Counted from the stretch's first letter, positions 37,495 through 45,854 are shown. The stretch: DNA of 64,000 nt from Chamaesiphon minutus PCC 6605 (GCF_000317145.1 NC_019697.1:992001-1056000); one strand, 5' to 3'. Notes: generated by a model from the sequence alone, not told the origin. A program made the numbers and translations.

Positions 37495-38177
37495 AATAAG
37501 CTCCCTCGCCAATACGATCGTTTACGATCGTACCTTGCCGATTCGCTAAAAATAGATGCGGCCAATACTCATTTTTGTAGGCTTGCCAGGTTTTGAAGTC
37601 GTTATCGACAGCTACGGGATAGGTGATGCCATGCTTTTTAATTGCGGCTTGAATATTGGCAATCTTCCGCTCGTAGGGAAACTCTGGGGTATGCACGCTG
37701 ACGACTTTTAGCCCTTGTTTGGCATACTGTTGATGCCACTTGACGATATAGGGCAAAGTGCGCTGACAGTTGATGCAAGCAAATGTCCAAATGTGAATTA
37801 ACGCGACGCTACCTTGAAGATCTTTTTTGGTGAGTGGGGATGAATTCAACCACTCTTGAATGCCCTGAAATTCGGGTAAAGAATTACTCGCCGCAATCTC
37901 TGTAGATTTGATAGGCATGGCATTCGCACTAGAAATACTATTAGAATTATTGACCTGTTGAGAGCCAATTCCACATGCTGTTGTGACTCCCATGCCGATC
38001 GCACCCAATCCGAAATATAGAAATTGTCGCCTTTGCCAGATAGACTTATCCATGCGCTGTTGCTCTTACAATATTCAATCTATTTACAATTGCTACTTAC
38101 CGATCGGATGTCATCGGTGAATTTCGATCGGAGGCAAGATCGGATGCTAAACTTGCCTCTAGCCCCAGGTTGTTAGT

Positions 38178-38447
38178 CTATGGTTTGGTTGCGGGTGTCT
38201 TTTTCTCATTACTTTTCATGGCATCACCTTTCATCGCGTCGCCCTTGCCATCGTTTTTCATGGCATCACCTTTCATTGCGTCGCCCTTACCGTCGCCTTT
38301 CATTGCGTCACCTTTCATCGCATCACCTTACTTAGTCGAATCAGCAGCGGGAGGAGTTGAGCTGGTAGAGCAAGCAGTCAGACTAGTACTCAATATTAGT
38401 CCAGCGACGATCGCCAAAATTTTCCAGTTCACAGCAGTTAATTTCAT
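38178..38447 (-). pseudogene. small lipoprotein with MKGDA pentapeptide repeats, split by an in-frame stop
   Basis: From ATG 38447 (AGGGA upstream) the frame encodes a signal and lipobox (LSTSLTACS), then PPAADSTK and a TAA at 38328-38330. Directly after it, in the same frame, come GDAMKGDAMKGDGK-type repeats and a basic end KKTPATKP before a TAG at 38178. The second part is the typical body of MxKDx-type pentapeptide proteins, so the TAA looks like a nonsense mutation in a 90-codon gene. The open complementary frame (MASPFIASP-like) is a shadow. A class I direct repeat lies upstream at 38603. Confidence 0.6.
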
Positions 38448-38602
38448 TGGATTATTCCCTAATAAATATCGAAAGATCGATACAATATTTCGTAACAGAA
38501 CCGAATTGGTTCTTGATTCCAATTATGGATGCCTGTTCTGAAACTTCTGTGAGGCAAAACTAAGAATTTCCTGAGTTGATGCTGAGTAGATCTTCATCAT
38601 AT

Positions 38603-38618
38603 TCTCAGCAATTTCTCA
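38603..38618 (-). promoter_or_regulatory. TGAGA-N6-TGAGA direct repeat upstream of the small lipoprotein gene
   Basis: On the minus strand TGAGAAATTGCTGAGA, with two half-sites 11 bp apart and a weaker third (TGAAG) at the next turn. About 155 bp from ATG 38447. The same sequence occurs at 41339. Confidence 0.5.
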
Positions 38619-38622
38619 TAAT

Positions 38623-38913
38623 TCATCGTTTGCGTAATCGACAATTTTGACCGACTGCTAACTGAATAGAGTAGTGAGAAGTCCGCAGCTCGGCAGCCAT
38701 TAGTACCATCCCAACTAACAAAATACCAATCCCAACTAAGAACACAATAATGACAAGCTGATGCAGCCAGCTCGTATTGTTAGCGGTGGCTAGTGCGATG
38801 ACTAACATATCTAACATAAAGACGAGTATCGACAGATAAATTAGCACCAAAACGTCATGCACTTGATGATGGTGGCGTAACAGATCTAGCAACAGACGAT
38901 CGAGATGGCTCAC
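38623..38913 (-). CDS. small membrane protein, DUF2721-like C-terminal part
   Basis: 96 codons with GTG start. Two strong membrane segments (VLIYLSILVFMLDMLVIAL and LVIIVFLVGIGILLVGMVL) followed by AAELRTSHYSI, resembling the C-terminal half of DUF2721 proteins; the N-terminal membrane helix of that family is not present. The 5' end abuts debris of an aldolase gene, so it may be a truncated gene. Confidence 0.45.
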   Translation of the reverse strand: MSHLDRLLLDLLRHHHQVHDVLVLIYLSILVFMLDMLVIALATANNTSWLHQLVIIVFLVGIGILLVGMVLMAAELRTSHYSIQLAVGQNCRLRKR

Positions 38914-39059
38914 ACAATTGTTGATGATGCTACCGGATCTGGTTGCTGATAAATTTCCATAATCCGATCGAGCAATTTTAGCGCATCGGCTTTTGGTCGC
39001 TGAAATGAATTGCGCCCGAGGATGGAACCAAAGCTACCACCGGATTGGATGGCACGAAC
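38910..39059 (-). pseudogene. C-terminal remnant of class I fructose-bisphosphate aldolase
   Basis: Minus-strand frame VRAIQSGGSFGSILGRNSFQ RPKADALKLLDRIMEIYQQ ends at a TGA (38910-38912). The GGSFGSxxGRNSFQRP pattern is the C-terminal phosphate-binding end of short class I aldolases. Upstream there are immediate stops, and no other part of the enzyme is seen. 39060-39480 contains only fragmentary frames on both strands. Confidence 0.6.
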
Positions 39060-39479
39060 TTATTAGGCCATAGTTAGGCGGCTTGAGTGCTGGGTGCCGA
39101 TCCAAATCTTCCCAATAGTGAAGGCATACCTGCACTGAAGCCTTAAATTCCAGTGCGATCGAGGATCTCGTTGAGTGCCTTCTCCTTCATTACTATCAAT
39201 TCTTGCAAGACATGATTCTTCAAAGTCGATCCGATCGACCTAAACAGCGCGGTCTAACAATCCCGTTGCACACCGACCGGATCGAGTTGGTTAGTGAATC
39301 CGAGAGGTTATTAGCGGCGAGTGAACGGGGTCGTTACTTTTCCCAATCTATGTGTACGGGCAAAAATTTCAATTAGATTGAGATCGCTACATTCGATCGA
39401 AAACTAAACTCCTAAACGCTCGCTTCAGAAGATATCAAGCATCAAAACTATCTATATCAAAGATCGATCGCCTTATTAG

Positions 39480-39869
39480 ATTCGATCTCCAAATCTAAAC
39501 AAACCGATCGAAACCGAAATCGCACCAGCATTCGAGTACTTTATCTGGCAATCGCTTGCGCCCGCACCCCCGATCGATACCATGCTATCCGAGCTGCTGC
39601 GATCGCTTATAAATCCGTTAGCTACAGATCGGCAATTACCGATGACGGTGGCAGATTCGATCGCTTGTTTGCTCGATCGATTGCAACAGTATCGCTGTTT
39701 ATTAGTTTTCGATGGAGTTGAGTTGATTTTAACCGATCGTCCGGTTGCTGGAGCTTATCGGCGAGGGTATGAAGGATATCGGGAAGTTTTTGAGACGATT
39801 GCCGATCGATCCCATCTCAGTTGTTCGATCTTAATTAGCAGGGAAAACCATGTGGATTTAAGTATTTAG
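39480..39869 (+). pseudogene. fragment of an NB-ARC/STAND-type ATPase
   Basis: A continuous frame reads PAFEYFIWQSLAPAPPIDTM, LLDRLQQYRCLLVFDGVELIL (Walker-B-like) and GYEGYREVFETIADRSHLSC followed by SILISRE. This order is characteristic of the ATPase core of cyanobacterial NB-ARC-WD40 proteins. A stop precedes it and the sequence ends shortly after the SRE motif, so P-loop and sensor parts are lost. Confidence 0.65.
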
Positions 39870-40105
39870 ACGATCGAAAGGAGAAGAAAAAAGATGGTTA
39901 ATTTCTTTTTTCTTCTCCCTTATTCCTGTTCTCAAGCTTTAAATACTGGAGGAACTGGTATTAAATTGAAGCGTAATAGGGTGGTGGTTTTCTGAAAGTG
40001 CAGAAGCTGGAAAATAAGAAATTCAAATCTCGATCGAACTAGATCTGCCTACGGATTTTGCCGATCGATCGGGACAACAAGTCAATCTGATATCGGTCTA
40101 GAATC

Positions 40106-40633
40106 TTAGCTCAAACTAGCAACACCAAAAGTAGCATTGAATTTGCGACACCAAATTACTGCCGATCGATAATTTGCGAGATTGATGTTGGCAGGAATGG
40201 CATAGCGTTGGGCACCACTATATTTTTTCAGGCGAGATAACACAATATAATCACCACCTTTCAACGCATAGTTAGGTGCTTTAGTCGCGCCGAGTACATT
40301 AGGAGAAAGATGCAAAGCAACTACCAGATCGGGACCCTGACTAGAAGTTTTAAATCGCGCGTCTAGTTGTAGAAACGATCGACCGTTTTGGGTCACAATA
40401 CTAGCACCACCTCTGGTCGGTTGTTCTGCCCGAACGAATGTGCCGGACTTGATGGTTGCTGCTAACTGAAAAGGACGAGCCGAAGGACTAATCTGAGTTG
40501 GCTGTTCGCGTATTTCCATCGGATAATCAATCGCGATCGATCCTGCCGGAACCCGACTTTGGATCGCGGCTTTTGCAGAGCTAATTACTAGTAAAGAAGC
40601 CAAAGACAGAATTGTTACTTGGATGAATTTCAT
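40106..40633 (-). CDS. secreted DM13-domain protein
   Basis: 175 residues from ATG 40633, with AGGAG about ten bases upstream. Signal peptide VTILSLASLLVISSAKA. The C-terminal part matches DM13 (GPDLVVALHLSP, GGDYIVLSRLKKYSGAQRYA, ANYRSAVIWCRKFNATFGVA), a domain proposed to be redox-linked with a conserved Cys near the end. A degenerate TGAGA repeat (40734, spacing 10) lies upstream. No gene is seen between 39870 and 40105. Confidence 0.8.
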   Translation of the reverse strand: MKFIQVTILSLASLLVISSAKAAIQSRVPAGSIAIDYPMEIREQPTQISPSARPFQLAATIKSGTFVRAEQPTRGGASIVTQNGRSFLQLDARFKTSSQGPDLVVALHLSPNVLGATKAPNYALKGGDYIVLSRLKKYSGAQRYAIPANINLANYRSAVIWCRKFNATFGVASLS

Positions 40634-40832
40634 AGTTAAATACTCCTGATTTATGACAGTAAGATGGTTCACTTTTCTTCTTGGCGATCGCCGAGAGAAC
40701 TCGATCGAACATGATAAATTTCCAAGAAGTTACTGAGAAAAGCTGAGGATTAATTGAAAAATATTAACTCATAATCGAGTTATTGAATACGTTCAACGTG
40801 TAGCTTGAACGATCCAGATCGAGGAAAAGATC

Positions 40833-41204
40833 TTACTTAACTTCACCTGCTGTAAACATAGCTACCTTACCTTTTCTAACCGCTACTACCACATCATAAG
40901 TAGCGCAATAAGAGAAGGTAACATTATTGGCTTTGTTGTATAAATTGACCACCATCCCAGCACCACCAGGTTGAACACCGAGTGGTTCTAGATCGCCATA
41001 AAAGAAGCGTCGGAGCTGGTCGCCACCGCCAATTTGTCCTTTATTTTTAGTAACTAAAGCAATCTTTTCTTGAACGGTAGGGCCTTCTGCCGCACTAGCT
41101 ACTACACCGATCGATACACTGGGACTAGTATTGTGGGTAGTAAGATTACCAACAGAAACCAAACCAACCATTGCAATACCTGTAACCAAAGTTGCTAATT
41201 TCAT
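40833..41204 (-). CDS. small secreted protein, paralogue of 14997-15374
   Basis: 123 residues. Signal-like N-terminus (LVTGIAMVGLVSVGN), then QEKIALVTKNKGQIGGGDQL and the family core LGVQPGGAGMVVNLYNKANN, a single Cys in SYCATYDVVVAVRKGKVA and EVK at the end. Aligned with the paralogue, gaps are few in the C-terminal 75 residues. A triple 11-bp direct repeat of the same type as before the other locus lies about 125 bp upstream. Confidence 0.8.
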   Translation of the reverse strand: MKLATLVTGIAMVGLVSVGNLTTHNTSPSVSIGVVASAAEGPTVQEKIALVTKNKGQIGGGDQLRRFFYGDLEPLGVQPGGAGMVVNLYNKANNVTFSYCATYDVVVAVRKGKVAMFTAGEVK

Positions 41205-41327
41205 GAGTTATGACCGATTAAGATAGTGGAAACGAACCAAATTTGGTCGTTAAATTAAATATCGCAGTTTCTACTGAAAACTCTCTGAATTCAACCGATA
41301 GATTTCCTGAATTTATTCTAAAAACTC

Positions 41328-41354
41328 ACTCAGTTAAATCTCAGCAATTTCTCA
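41328..41354 (-). promoter_or_regulatory. triple 11-bp direct repeat upstream of the small secreted-protein paralogue
   Basis: On the minus strand TGAGAAATTGC, TGAGATTTAAC and TGAGT follow one another with 11-bp period. The first two units are identical to those at 38603 apart from flanks. Confidence 0.55.
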
Positions 41355-41485
41355 TAATTCGATCGCCGCCAAACCCGAACTTGACTGTTTGAGAAACTCG
41401 ATAAATAGCCGCACCTTTAGCAGAATGTAAGCACGAGAATGATAAACTTCGTACCTTCACCCAACTTCGATCGACTCTAGAGTCT

Positions 41486-41640
41486 CAATACGGTTCGGTT
41501 AAAAACCAATCGTGAGTTAGTTGCTCCGGTTTAGGTTGAAATCCCCCTAAATCCCCCTTAAAAAGGGGGACTTTTAAAGCCCCCTTTTTAAGGGGGTTGG
41601 GGGATTCAGATCTCAAGCGAAGCTAACCGAACCGTATTGT
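41486..41640. mobile_element. 155-bp MITE with 10-bp target duplication
   Basis: Perfect 16-bp terminal inverted repeats CAATACGGTTCGGTTA (41486-41501) and TAACCGAACCGTATTG (41625-41640), flanked by the direct repeat TCTAGAGTCT at 41476-41485 and 41641-41650. The interior is a self-complementary CCCCCTTAAAAAGGGGG core with no ORF. Left of it, at about 41430-41475, is a scrap resembling the 3' end of a histidine kinase gene (KLGEGTKF on the minus strand). Confidence 0.85.
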
Positions 41641-41650
41641 CTAGAGTCTG

Positions 41651-42025
41651 ACCCACGAAGCCTTGAGTAATCCCTTTCCAGAACAGGCAATCGCTGCTTG
41701 GTTTCAGCTTTTATCTGGTACAGCAAACCAACCCGGAGAAACCAAAGGCTGTTTTGCCCTCAATAGTCTGATTGAGATGGCTCCCCATGATGCTGATGTT
41801 GCCAAGATGTTGGAGTATCAATATGCCCGCATTGGTAAGCTGCTGGAAACCGCGATCTCAAAGGGGCAAAAAGCTGGAGTCTTCCGCCAAGATCTGTCTG
41901 CTCGACAGTTACAGCAAATGTTGCTGGTTACTGCCAATGGCACGTTAGCTTCGAGTCGAGCGGAATTTCTGAAACCGCATCTACCCAATGTTGCCGAATC
42001 GGTATTAGCTGTACTGAAAGCATAA
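41651..42025 (+). pseudogene. TetR/AcrR-type regulator, C-terminal ligand domain only
   Basis: The frame reads LTHEALSNPFPEQAIAAWF, GCFALNSLIEMAPHDADVAK, YARIGKLLETAISKGQKAGV and RQLQQMLLVTANGTLA, the usual C-terminal half of TetR proteins. The DNA-binding N-terminal 70-80 residues are missing; upstream is the 155-bp MITE and then unrelated sequence. Only a TTG at 41663 could start it. Confidence 0.75.
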
Positions 42026-42120
42026 TTGTTTACTGCCATCAGTCGCCCGATCGAAACGCCAATTTTCGACTCTAGTGAGAAGCGAAATTGGTGTGAATCC
42101 CCCTAAATCCCCCTTAAAAA

Positions 42121-42283
42121 GCTACCGTGTATACACAAGTATGGTTGACTTCGTTTTGAGATCCCAATCCCCCCTAACCCCTTAAAAAGGGGGGAACTGG
42201 ACTCTTAGTCCCCCTTTTTAAGGGGGATTTAGGGGGATTTCTAGGGTTTTTGCTTCCCTCCAGATTTGTGTATACACGGTAGC
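42121..42283. mobile_element. MITE-like element, copy B
   Basis: Ends GCTACCGTGTATACACAA and its exact reverse complement (18 bp). The interior is related to copy A at 35090-35253 (AATCCCCCCTAACCCC, TTAGTCCCCC, GGGGGATTTAGGGGG). It is preceded by a partial copy of another CCCCCTAAATCCCCC repeat. No flanking duplication is seen, although a CTCCTGGGAGGGG repeat follows directly, as beside copy A. Confidence 0.65.
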
Positions 42284-42307
42284 CTCCTGGGAGGGGCAGG
42301 CGTGGGT

Positions 42308-42499
42308 TCATCGCCGCCGCCGTCGCCTAATTTTCCGCCTTCTGCTCAACCATAAAAACCTCAATTGTCGATAACCCCACCAGAACGGAACGATCGAAAT
42401 CATCGCCAGAATTGCCACAATTTGCCCCACCCGTCGCAACCCTGCATCAGCCAAGTAAAAAGGTAAGAGTGGTATCGCTAACCATTCTACCCAAGTCAT
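42308..42499 (-). CDS. possible small membrane protein
   Basis: 63 codons beginning 15 bp after the TPR pseudogene stop. Two hydrophobic stretches (WLAIPLLPFYLADAG and GQIVAILAMISIVPFWWGY) and an arginine-only tail generated by a CGC-rich repeat at its 3' end. No family recognised. Confidence 0.35.
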   Translation of the reverse strand: MTWVEWLAIPLLPFYLADAGLRRVGQIVAILAMISIVPFWWGYRQLRFLWLSRRRKIRRRRRR

Positions 42500-42514
42500 T
42501 GATGCTGCTGGTTT

Positions 42515-43376
42515 CTATTCTGTTGCTGGTGTTTGCCGCAGAATTTGCAGATTCTCTCGGATGGTTTGGGTATTGGGGTGATTGATGCCCAAACTCTGTT
42601 CGAGAATTTCTAATGCTCGCACATACAGAGGTTCGGCTGCGGCATATCTGCCTGTCGATCTGTACAATTCAGCCAGATTATTTAGAGATATAGCCAGATC
42701 TTCTTGTTGTTCAAACTTGGTGTGTAGATCGATCGCACGTTCAAAGTAGTTTTGAGCTAGTGACAATTCCCGTTCTCGATCTGCCGATTTTCCAGATCGT
42801 ACCCGATCGGCATATATAGCCATTCTCAAATTGATGAGGTACAGATAATTTCATGCTTTAATTTCTGCCTATATCTAGGGTGTACTTCACTAACTTGAGA
42901 ACCGCTATAAATTACCTAGTTGAGCATAGAGTGTTGCCACATTGCTGCTATCTGCGCCCCATTTCGCGATCGCTTTTGCTAAAGATGCTGCTAATTGTTC
43001 TATCGATAAAACCGAATTTAACCGATCGTCTCGATCGAGATTTTTAAGTGGGGCATCTGGTGATTCAGTAGTTACTAAAGAGGGTTCTAATTGAAATTGA
43101 AATACACCATTGCGCCAACTCCAGAAATCGGGAGATCGCTTGCCAAGTTCTTTAAAAATGCGTGATGGTATCCATAACGCGATAGTGATGAATGTCTGGA
43201 GCGAGTTCCCGCTCGTAATTAGCAATAATTTGTTCCCGCTGTCGATCGGCATCGCAGACAGCGACAAATATCTGTAACAATCCAATTCCTGCCTCGATCG
43301 AGACTAACAATCGATCCTAGATTTCGGCGTTTGCTTCAGCGATCGTATTAAATGCCTCAATCCGGTTAGCTGCCAT
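42515..43376 (-). pseudogene. tetratricopeptide-repeat protein with several disabling lesions
   Basis: From ATG 43376: MAANRIEAFNTIAEANAEI, then TAG, then DRLLVSIEAGIGLLQIFVAV and ERELAPDIHHYRVMD. This opening is familiar from cyanobacterial TPR proteins. A frame change leads to RSPDFWSWRNGVFQFQLE and LAKAIAKWGADSSNVATLYA. Another break precedes MAIYADRVRSG and two recognisable TPR units (ISLNNLAELYRSTGRYAAAE). At least one stop and two frame changes, so not functional. Confidence 0.75.
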
Positions 43377-43541
43377 CGTAGATTCATGATATGTCCTTAG
43401 AGACTATGATATCTCAACTGATGAATCGATCCGCGATCGAAGAATGAAGTTTGAGCCGTTCTATCTAGTACTCTCCCGAAACTGCAGGTGGCAATTCTAA
43501 TTGGGCTAATATGTTTAAACTTAAATATGGATCGATCTCAA

Positions 43542-44987
43542 CTATGTTGGCAACGAAATTGTAAACTCTGTACCTTCACCCAACTTCGATCGCACCGAAA
43601 TACTCCCACCCATCCCTTCTACCAACGTCTTGACGATCGCCAAACCCAACCCATGTCCGTCACTAGTGGCTTGAATCCCCGCTTGTGGCAAGCGAGTCCG
43701 CGCTTCATCTACCCGATAAAAACGCTCAAAAATCCGACTCTGATCTTGAAGCGGAATCCCCACCCCGCGATCGATTACTCGAATTATTGCCTGTCCGTCG
43801 CAGCGATCTATACTCAAGATAATCGGTTGTTCTGCTGCTGAATATTTCACCGCATTATCGATTAAATTGATTAATACTTGCTGAAGCCTGTCTCGATCGG
43901 CAATAGCTTCGATACTGGCTGTCGCCTCAACACGAATCGCTCGGTCGCTATATTTCTCCGTCATCTGGGCGATTTCTGCGACGACATCATTGAGCGATAA
44001 CCGTTCGAGATGGTAGTGAGCGTAGCCACTATCGGCGCGTGCCAAGTTCAACAAGTCCTGAAGCAATCGCACCGTGCGTTCGGCTTCTGATGCCGCTGTA
44101 GAGAGGGCTTCTTGCTGGTAATCATTGAGATTGGTACTGCGGCGGAGAACGCTTTGCAAATAGCCGACTACCACCGTCAACGGCGTGCGTAACTCATGGG
44201 ACACATTGCCGACAAACTGACGCTGATTTTCCCAAGCATCCGCCAGCCGCGCCAGCATCATATTAAAAGTTTGCGCCAATTCCTTGACTTCACTCGGAGC
44301 CTGAGTGAGTTGCAACTGGGCTTTATTCAAATCTGCTGCCGAGATTGCGCCAGCAATCTGGCTCATTTCTTGTAAAGGTTGCAGCGATTGGCGAATCCGT
44401 AAGGCGATCGCGAAGATGGTGGCGATCGTTGCCAAACAGCAGACGGCTGCTAGCCCCTGGATGGCGGTCATTAGTTGCTTTTGTTCTGATGTGACATCTT
44501 GCGCCATATAGACCTTGCCCAGGGGCTTATTGCGCGCTGTGACTAGTCCGCGATACAAAATTAGATAGCGATCGCCCACTGGGTACACTTGGGGTTTGAG
44601 CGGCATATCGGCGATCGACATGATTTCGTCGCTTACCTGGCTCGATTGGGCTAGAAGCTGATTGCCGTCGGTACTTTTGACCCAAATTGCCAATCCAGGC
44701 ACGGAGACATTATCGATCGTTTTTTGCAGTCCCGTGGCAACTGGCAACATCTCACTGTAGAGTTCGACATCGCGGGGAAACCGAGTGGCAATATATTCAA
44801 CTTGCTGCGTATGGGTAGTTATCAACAACTGCTGCATTTTCCAGCTCGTCCAGGCTGCGACGCTACTCAAGCCGAGAATTGACAGCAGCGAGATCTCTAC
44901 GGTGAGCCGAAATTGCAACGATGCCGGATCGAAATGTTGCTGTTTGAGTTGCTGGAGCTTCGCTCTGAATCTATCGATCGGTTGCAT
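43542..44987 (-). CDS. membrane HAMP sensor histidine kinase
   Basis: 481 residues from ATG 44987, chosen because AGGTG precedes it; the frame is open to 45146, overlapping the XRE gene by 11 bp. Membrane segments at about 30-48 and 178-196 flank a periplasmic sensor region. Then HAMP, HisKA with His264 (NVSHELRTPLTVVVGYL), and HATPase with N-box NLIDNAVKYSA and G-boxes DRGVGIP and GHGLGLAIVK. The response-regulator partner is not adjacent; the OmpR-type regulator at 31400 is 12 kb away. Confidence 0.9.
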   Translation of the reverse strand: MQPIDRFRAKLQQLKQQHFDPASLQFRLTVEISLLSILGLSSVAAWTSWKMQQLLITTHTQQVEYIATRFPRDVELYSEMLPVATGLQKTIDNVSVPGLAIWVKSTDGNQLLAQSSQVSDEIMSIADMPLKPQVYPVGDRYLILYRGLVTARNKPLGKVYMAQDVTSEQKQLMTAIQGLAAVCCLATIATIFAIALRIRQSLQPLQEMSQIAGAISAADLNKAQLQLTQAPSEVKELAQTFNMMLARLADAWENQRQFVGNVSHELRTPLTVVVGYLQSVLRRSTNLNDYQQEALSTAASEAERTVRLLQDLLNLARADSGYAHYHLERLSLNDVVAEIAQMTEKYSDRAIRVEATASIEAIADRDRLQQVLINLIDNAVKYSAAEQPIILSIDRCDGQAIIRVIDRGVGIPLQDQSRIFERFYRVDEARTRLPQAGIQATSDGHGLGLAIVKTLVEGMGGSISVRSKLGEGTEFTISLPT

Positions 44988-45135
44988 TGGAACACCTATG
45001 GATGCCATTTCTTCGAGCAATTTGGGCATCACTGTTCTTAACTGTAATCCAAACACCTGCGATCGAGATGATGAGACTCTAAGCAAAGGATTAGTTTTTG
45101 CTGAGAAATTCTCGATCTCCAGACGCTCGAACTCA

Positions 45136-45426
45136 TTAGCCTTCAACCAGCTCGATCTTAATTCGTTTACCCAGAACGCTAGCTGCTTTACCCAGGGTGT
45201 TGAGAGTTACAGAAGTATTGGTTGGATCGAGCAGCCTGTCAACTGCGGCGCGGCTGGTACCCATTGCTTTGGCGACGCTAGTTTTAGTCATTTGCTTCGA
45301 TGTAATTTCTTGCTGAAGCTGCCAAGCAATGACTCTTTTGATAGCAATTTCATTAGCTTCTGTCAGTAAGTCTGCTTCCATACACTCATCAAAAGCAGAG
45401 CCGATATGAGAATTATGACTTTTCAT
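45136..45426 (-). CDS. XRE/Cro-type helix-turn-helix protein in a VapBC-like operon
   Basis: 96 residues with HTH TKTSVAKAMGTSRAAVDRLLD followed by a short end (LGKAASVLGKRIKIELVE) as in HigA-like antitoxins. Its ATG overlaps the VapC stop by 4 bp. A third gene of this kind behind an antitoxin-VapC pair is uncommon; it may be the operon repressor or a second antitoxin. Downstream the sensor kinase frame overlaps its 3' end. Confidence 0.8.
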   Translation of the reverse strand: MKSHNSHIGSAFDECMEADLLTEANEIAIKRVIAWQLQQEITSKQMTKTSVAKAMGTSRAAVDRLLDPTNTSVTLNTLGKAASVLGKRIKIELVEG

Positions 45427-45854
45427 CGAGTTGCTCCGCTCTCAAACCAGTTCTCTATTTTTAAGTTCTCAAAATATTGAAAATCGGCAACGTTATTAGT
45501 TACTAAAATCAGATCGTTAGAGGCAGCAATACTAGCAATTTGTCCATCTGCGAAGGCTAGAGTTTTACCAATTTTTGATAATCGCGCTCTTTCTTGAGCG
45601 TGTAACTGAGCAGCTTCAGAATCATAATCAATTACTGGCCGACTGAGAGCTGACTCATCGATCGAATTTAAAAGAGTCTGACGCTTCTTGGATTCAGGTA
45701 GTCGAAGACAACCGTACAGTAGTTCGTGAATCACAACGCTAGCAATCGCTATTTCTGAATGATGGACATCGATTCGATCGACAATTATAGGATTGGGAAC
45801 TGGACGCATCAACTCTGAAACAACGTTGGTATCGAGTAAATATTTGAGCCTCAT
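45423..45854 (-). CDS. vapC: VapC-type PIN-domain toxin
   Basis: 143 residues. PIN signatures: first acidic residue in YLLDTNVVSELMRP, second in SVVIHELLYGCLRLP, then TLAFADGQIASIAASND and LVTNNVADF. VapC toxins are Mg2+-dependent ribonucleases, usually cutting tRNA. Start overlaps the preceding antitoxin-like gene by 4 bp (ATGA). Confidence 0.9.
   Translation of the reverse strand: MRLKYLLDTNVVSELMRPVPNPIIVDRIDVHHSEIAIASVVIHELLYGCLRLPESKKRQTLLNSIDESALSRPVIDYDSEAAQLHAQERARLSKIGKTLAFADGQIASIAASNDLILVTNNVADFQYFENLKIENWFESGATR

Larger units (their letters stand above)
36008..38053 (-). pseudogene. thioredoxin-like (TlpA/ResA-type) lipoprotein gene interrupted by an IS
   Basis: The 5' part (38053 to about 37495) encodes a signal with lipobox VTTAC (Cys27) and a redoxin domain with Cys93-x-x-Cys96 (FACINCQRTLPYIVKWH). 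It then reads GEGAYS and enters the IS. Beyond the IS the same frame resumes as ETEQTIQKLLKS and a stop. Reconstructed length is 600 bp, 199 residues, whose TGA overlaps the ccdA ATG. As it stands the product has 23 foreign C-terminal residues after the fold, so partial function is possible, but coupling to ccdA is lost. Confidence 0.85.

Noticed and set aside
38170-38541. Plus-strand ORF rich in MASPFIASP repeats
   Set aside because: Antisense of the MKGDA-repeat lipoprotein; the minus strand has signal peptide, lipobox and ribosome site.
39060-39480. Frames such as QFLQDMILQSRSDRPKQRG on the plus strand as a gene
   Set aside because: Too short, flanked by stops, no start or ribosome site; possibly debris of the neighbouring NB-ARC gene but not provable.
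41430-41475. Minus-strand KLGEGTKF as a possible kinase gene
   Set aside because: Only about 15 codons match the end of a kinase; no further domain is present, so it is noted as debris only.
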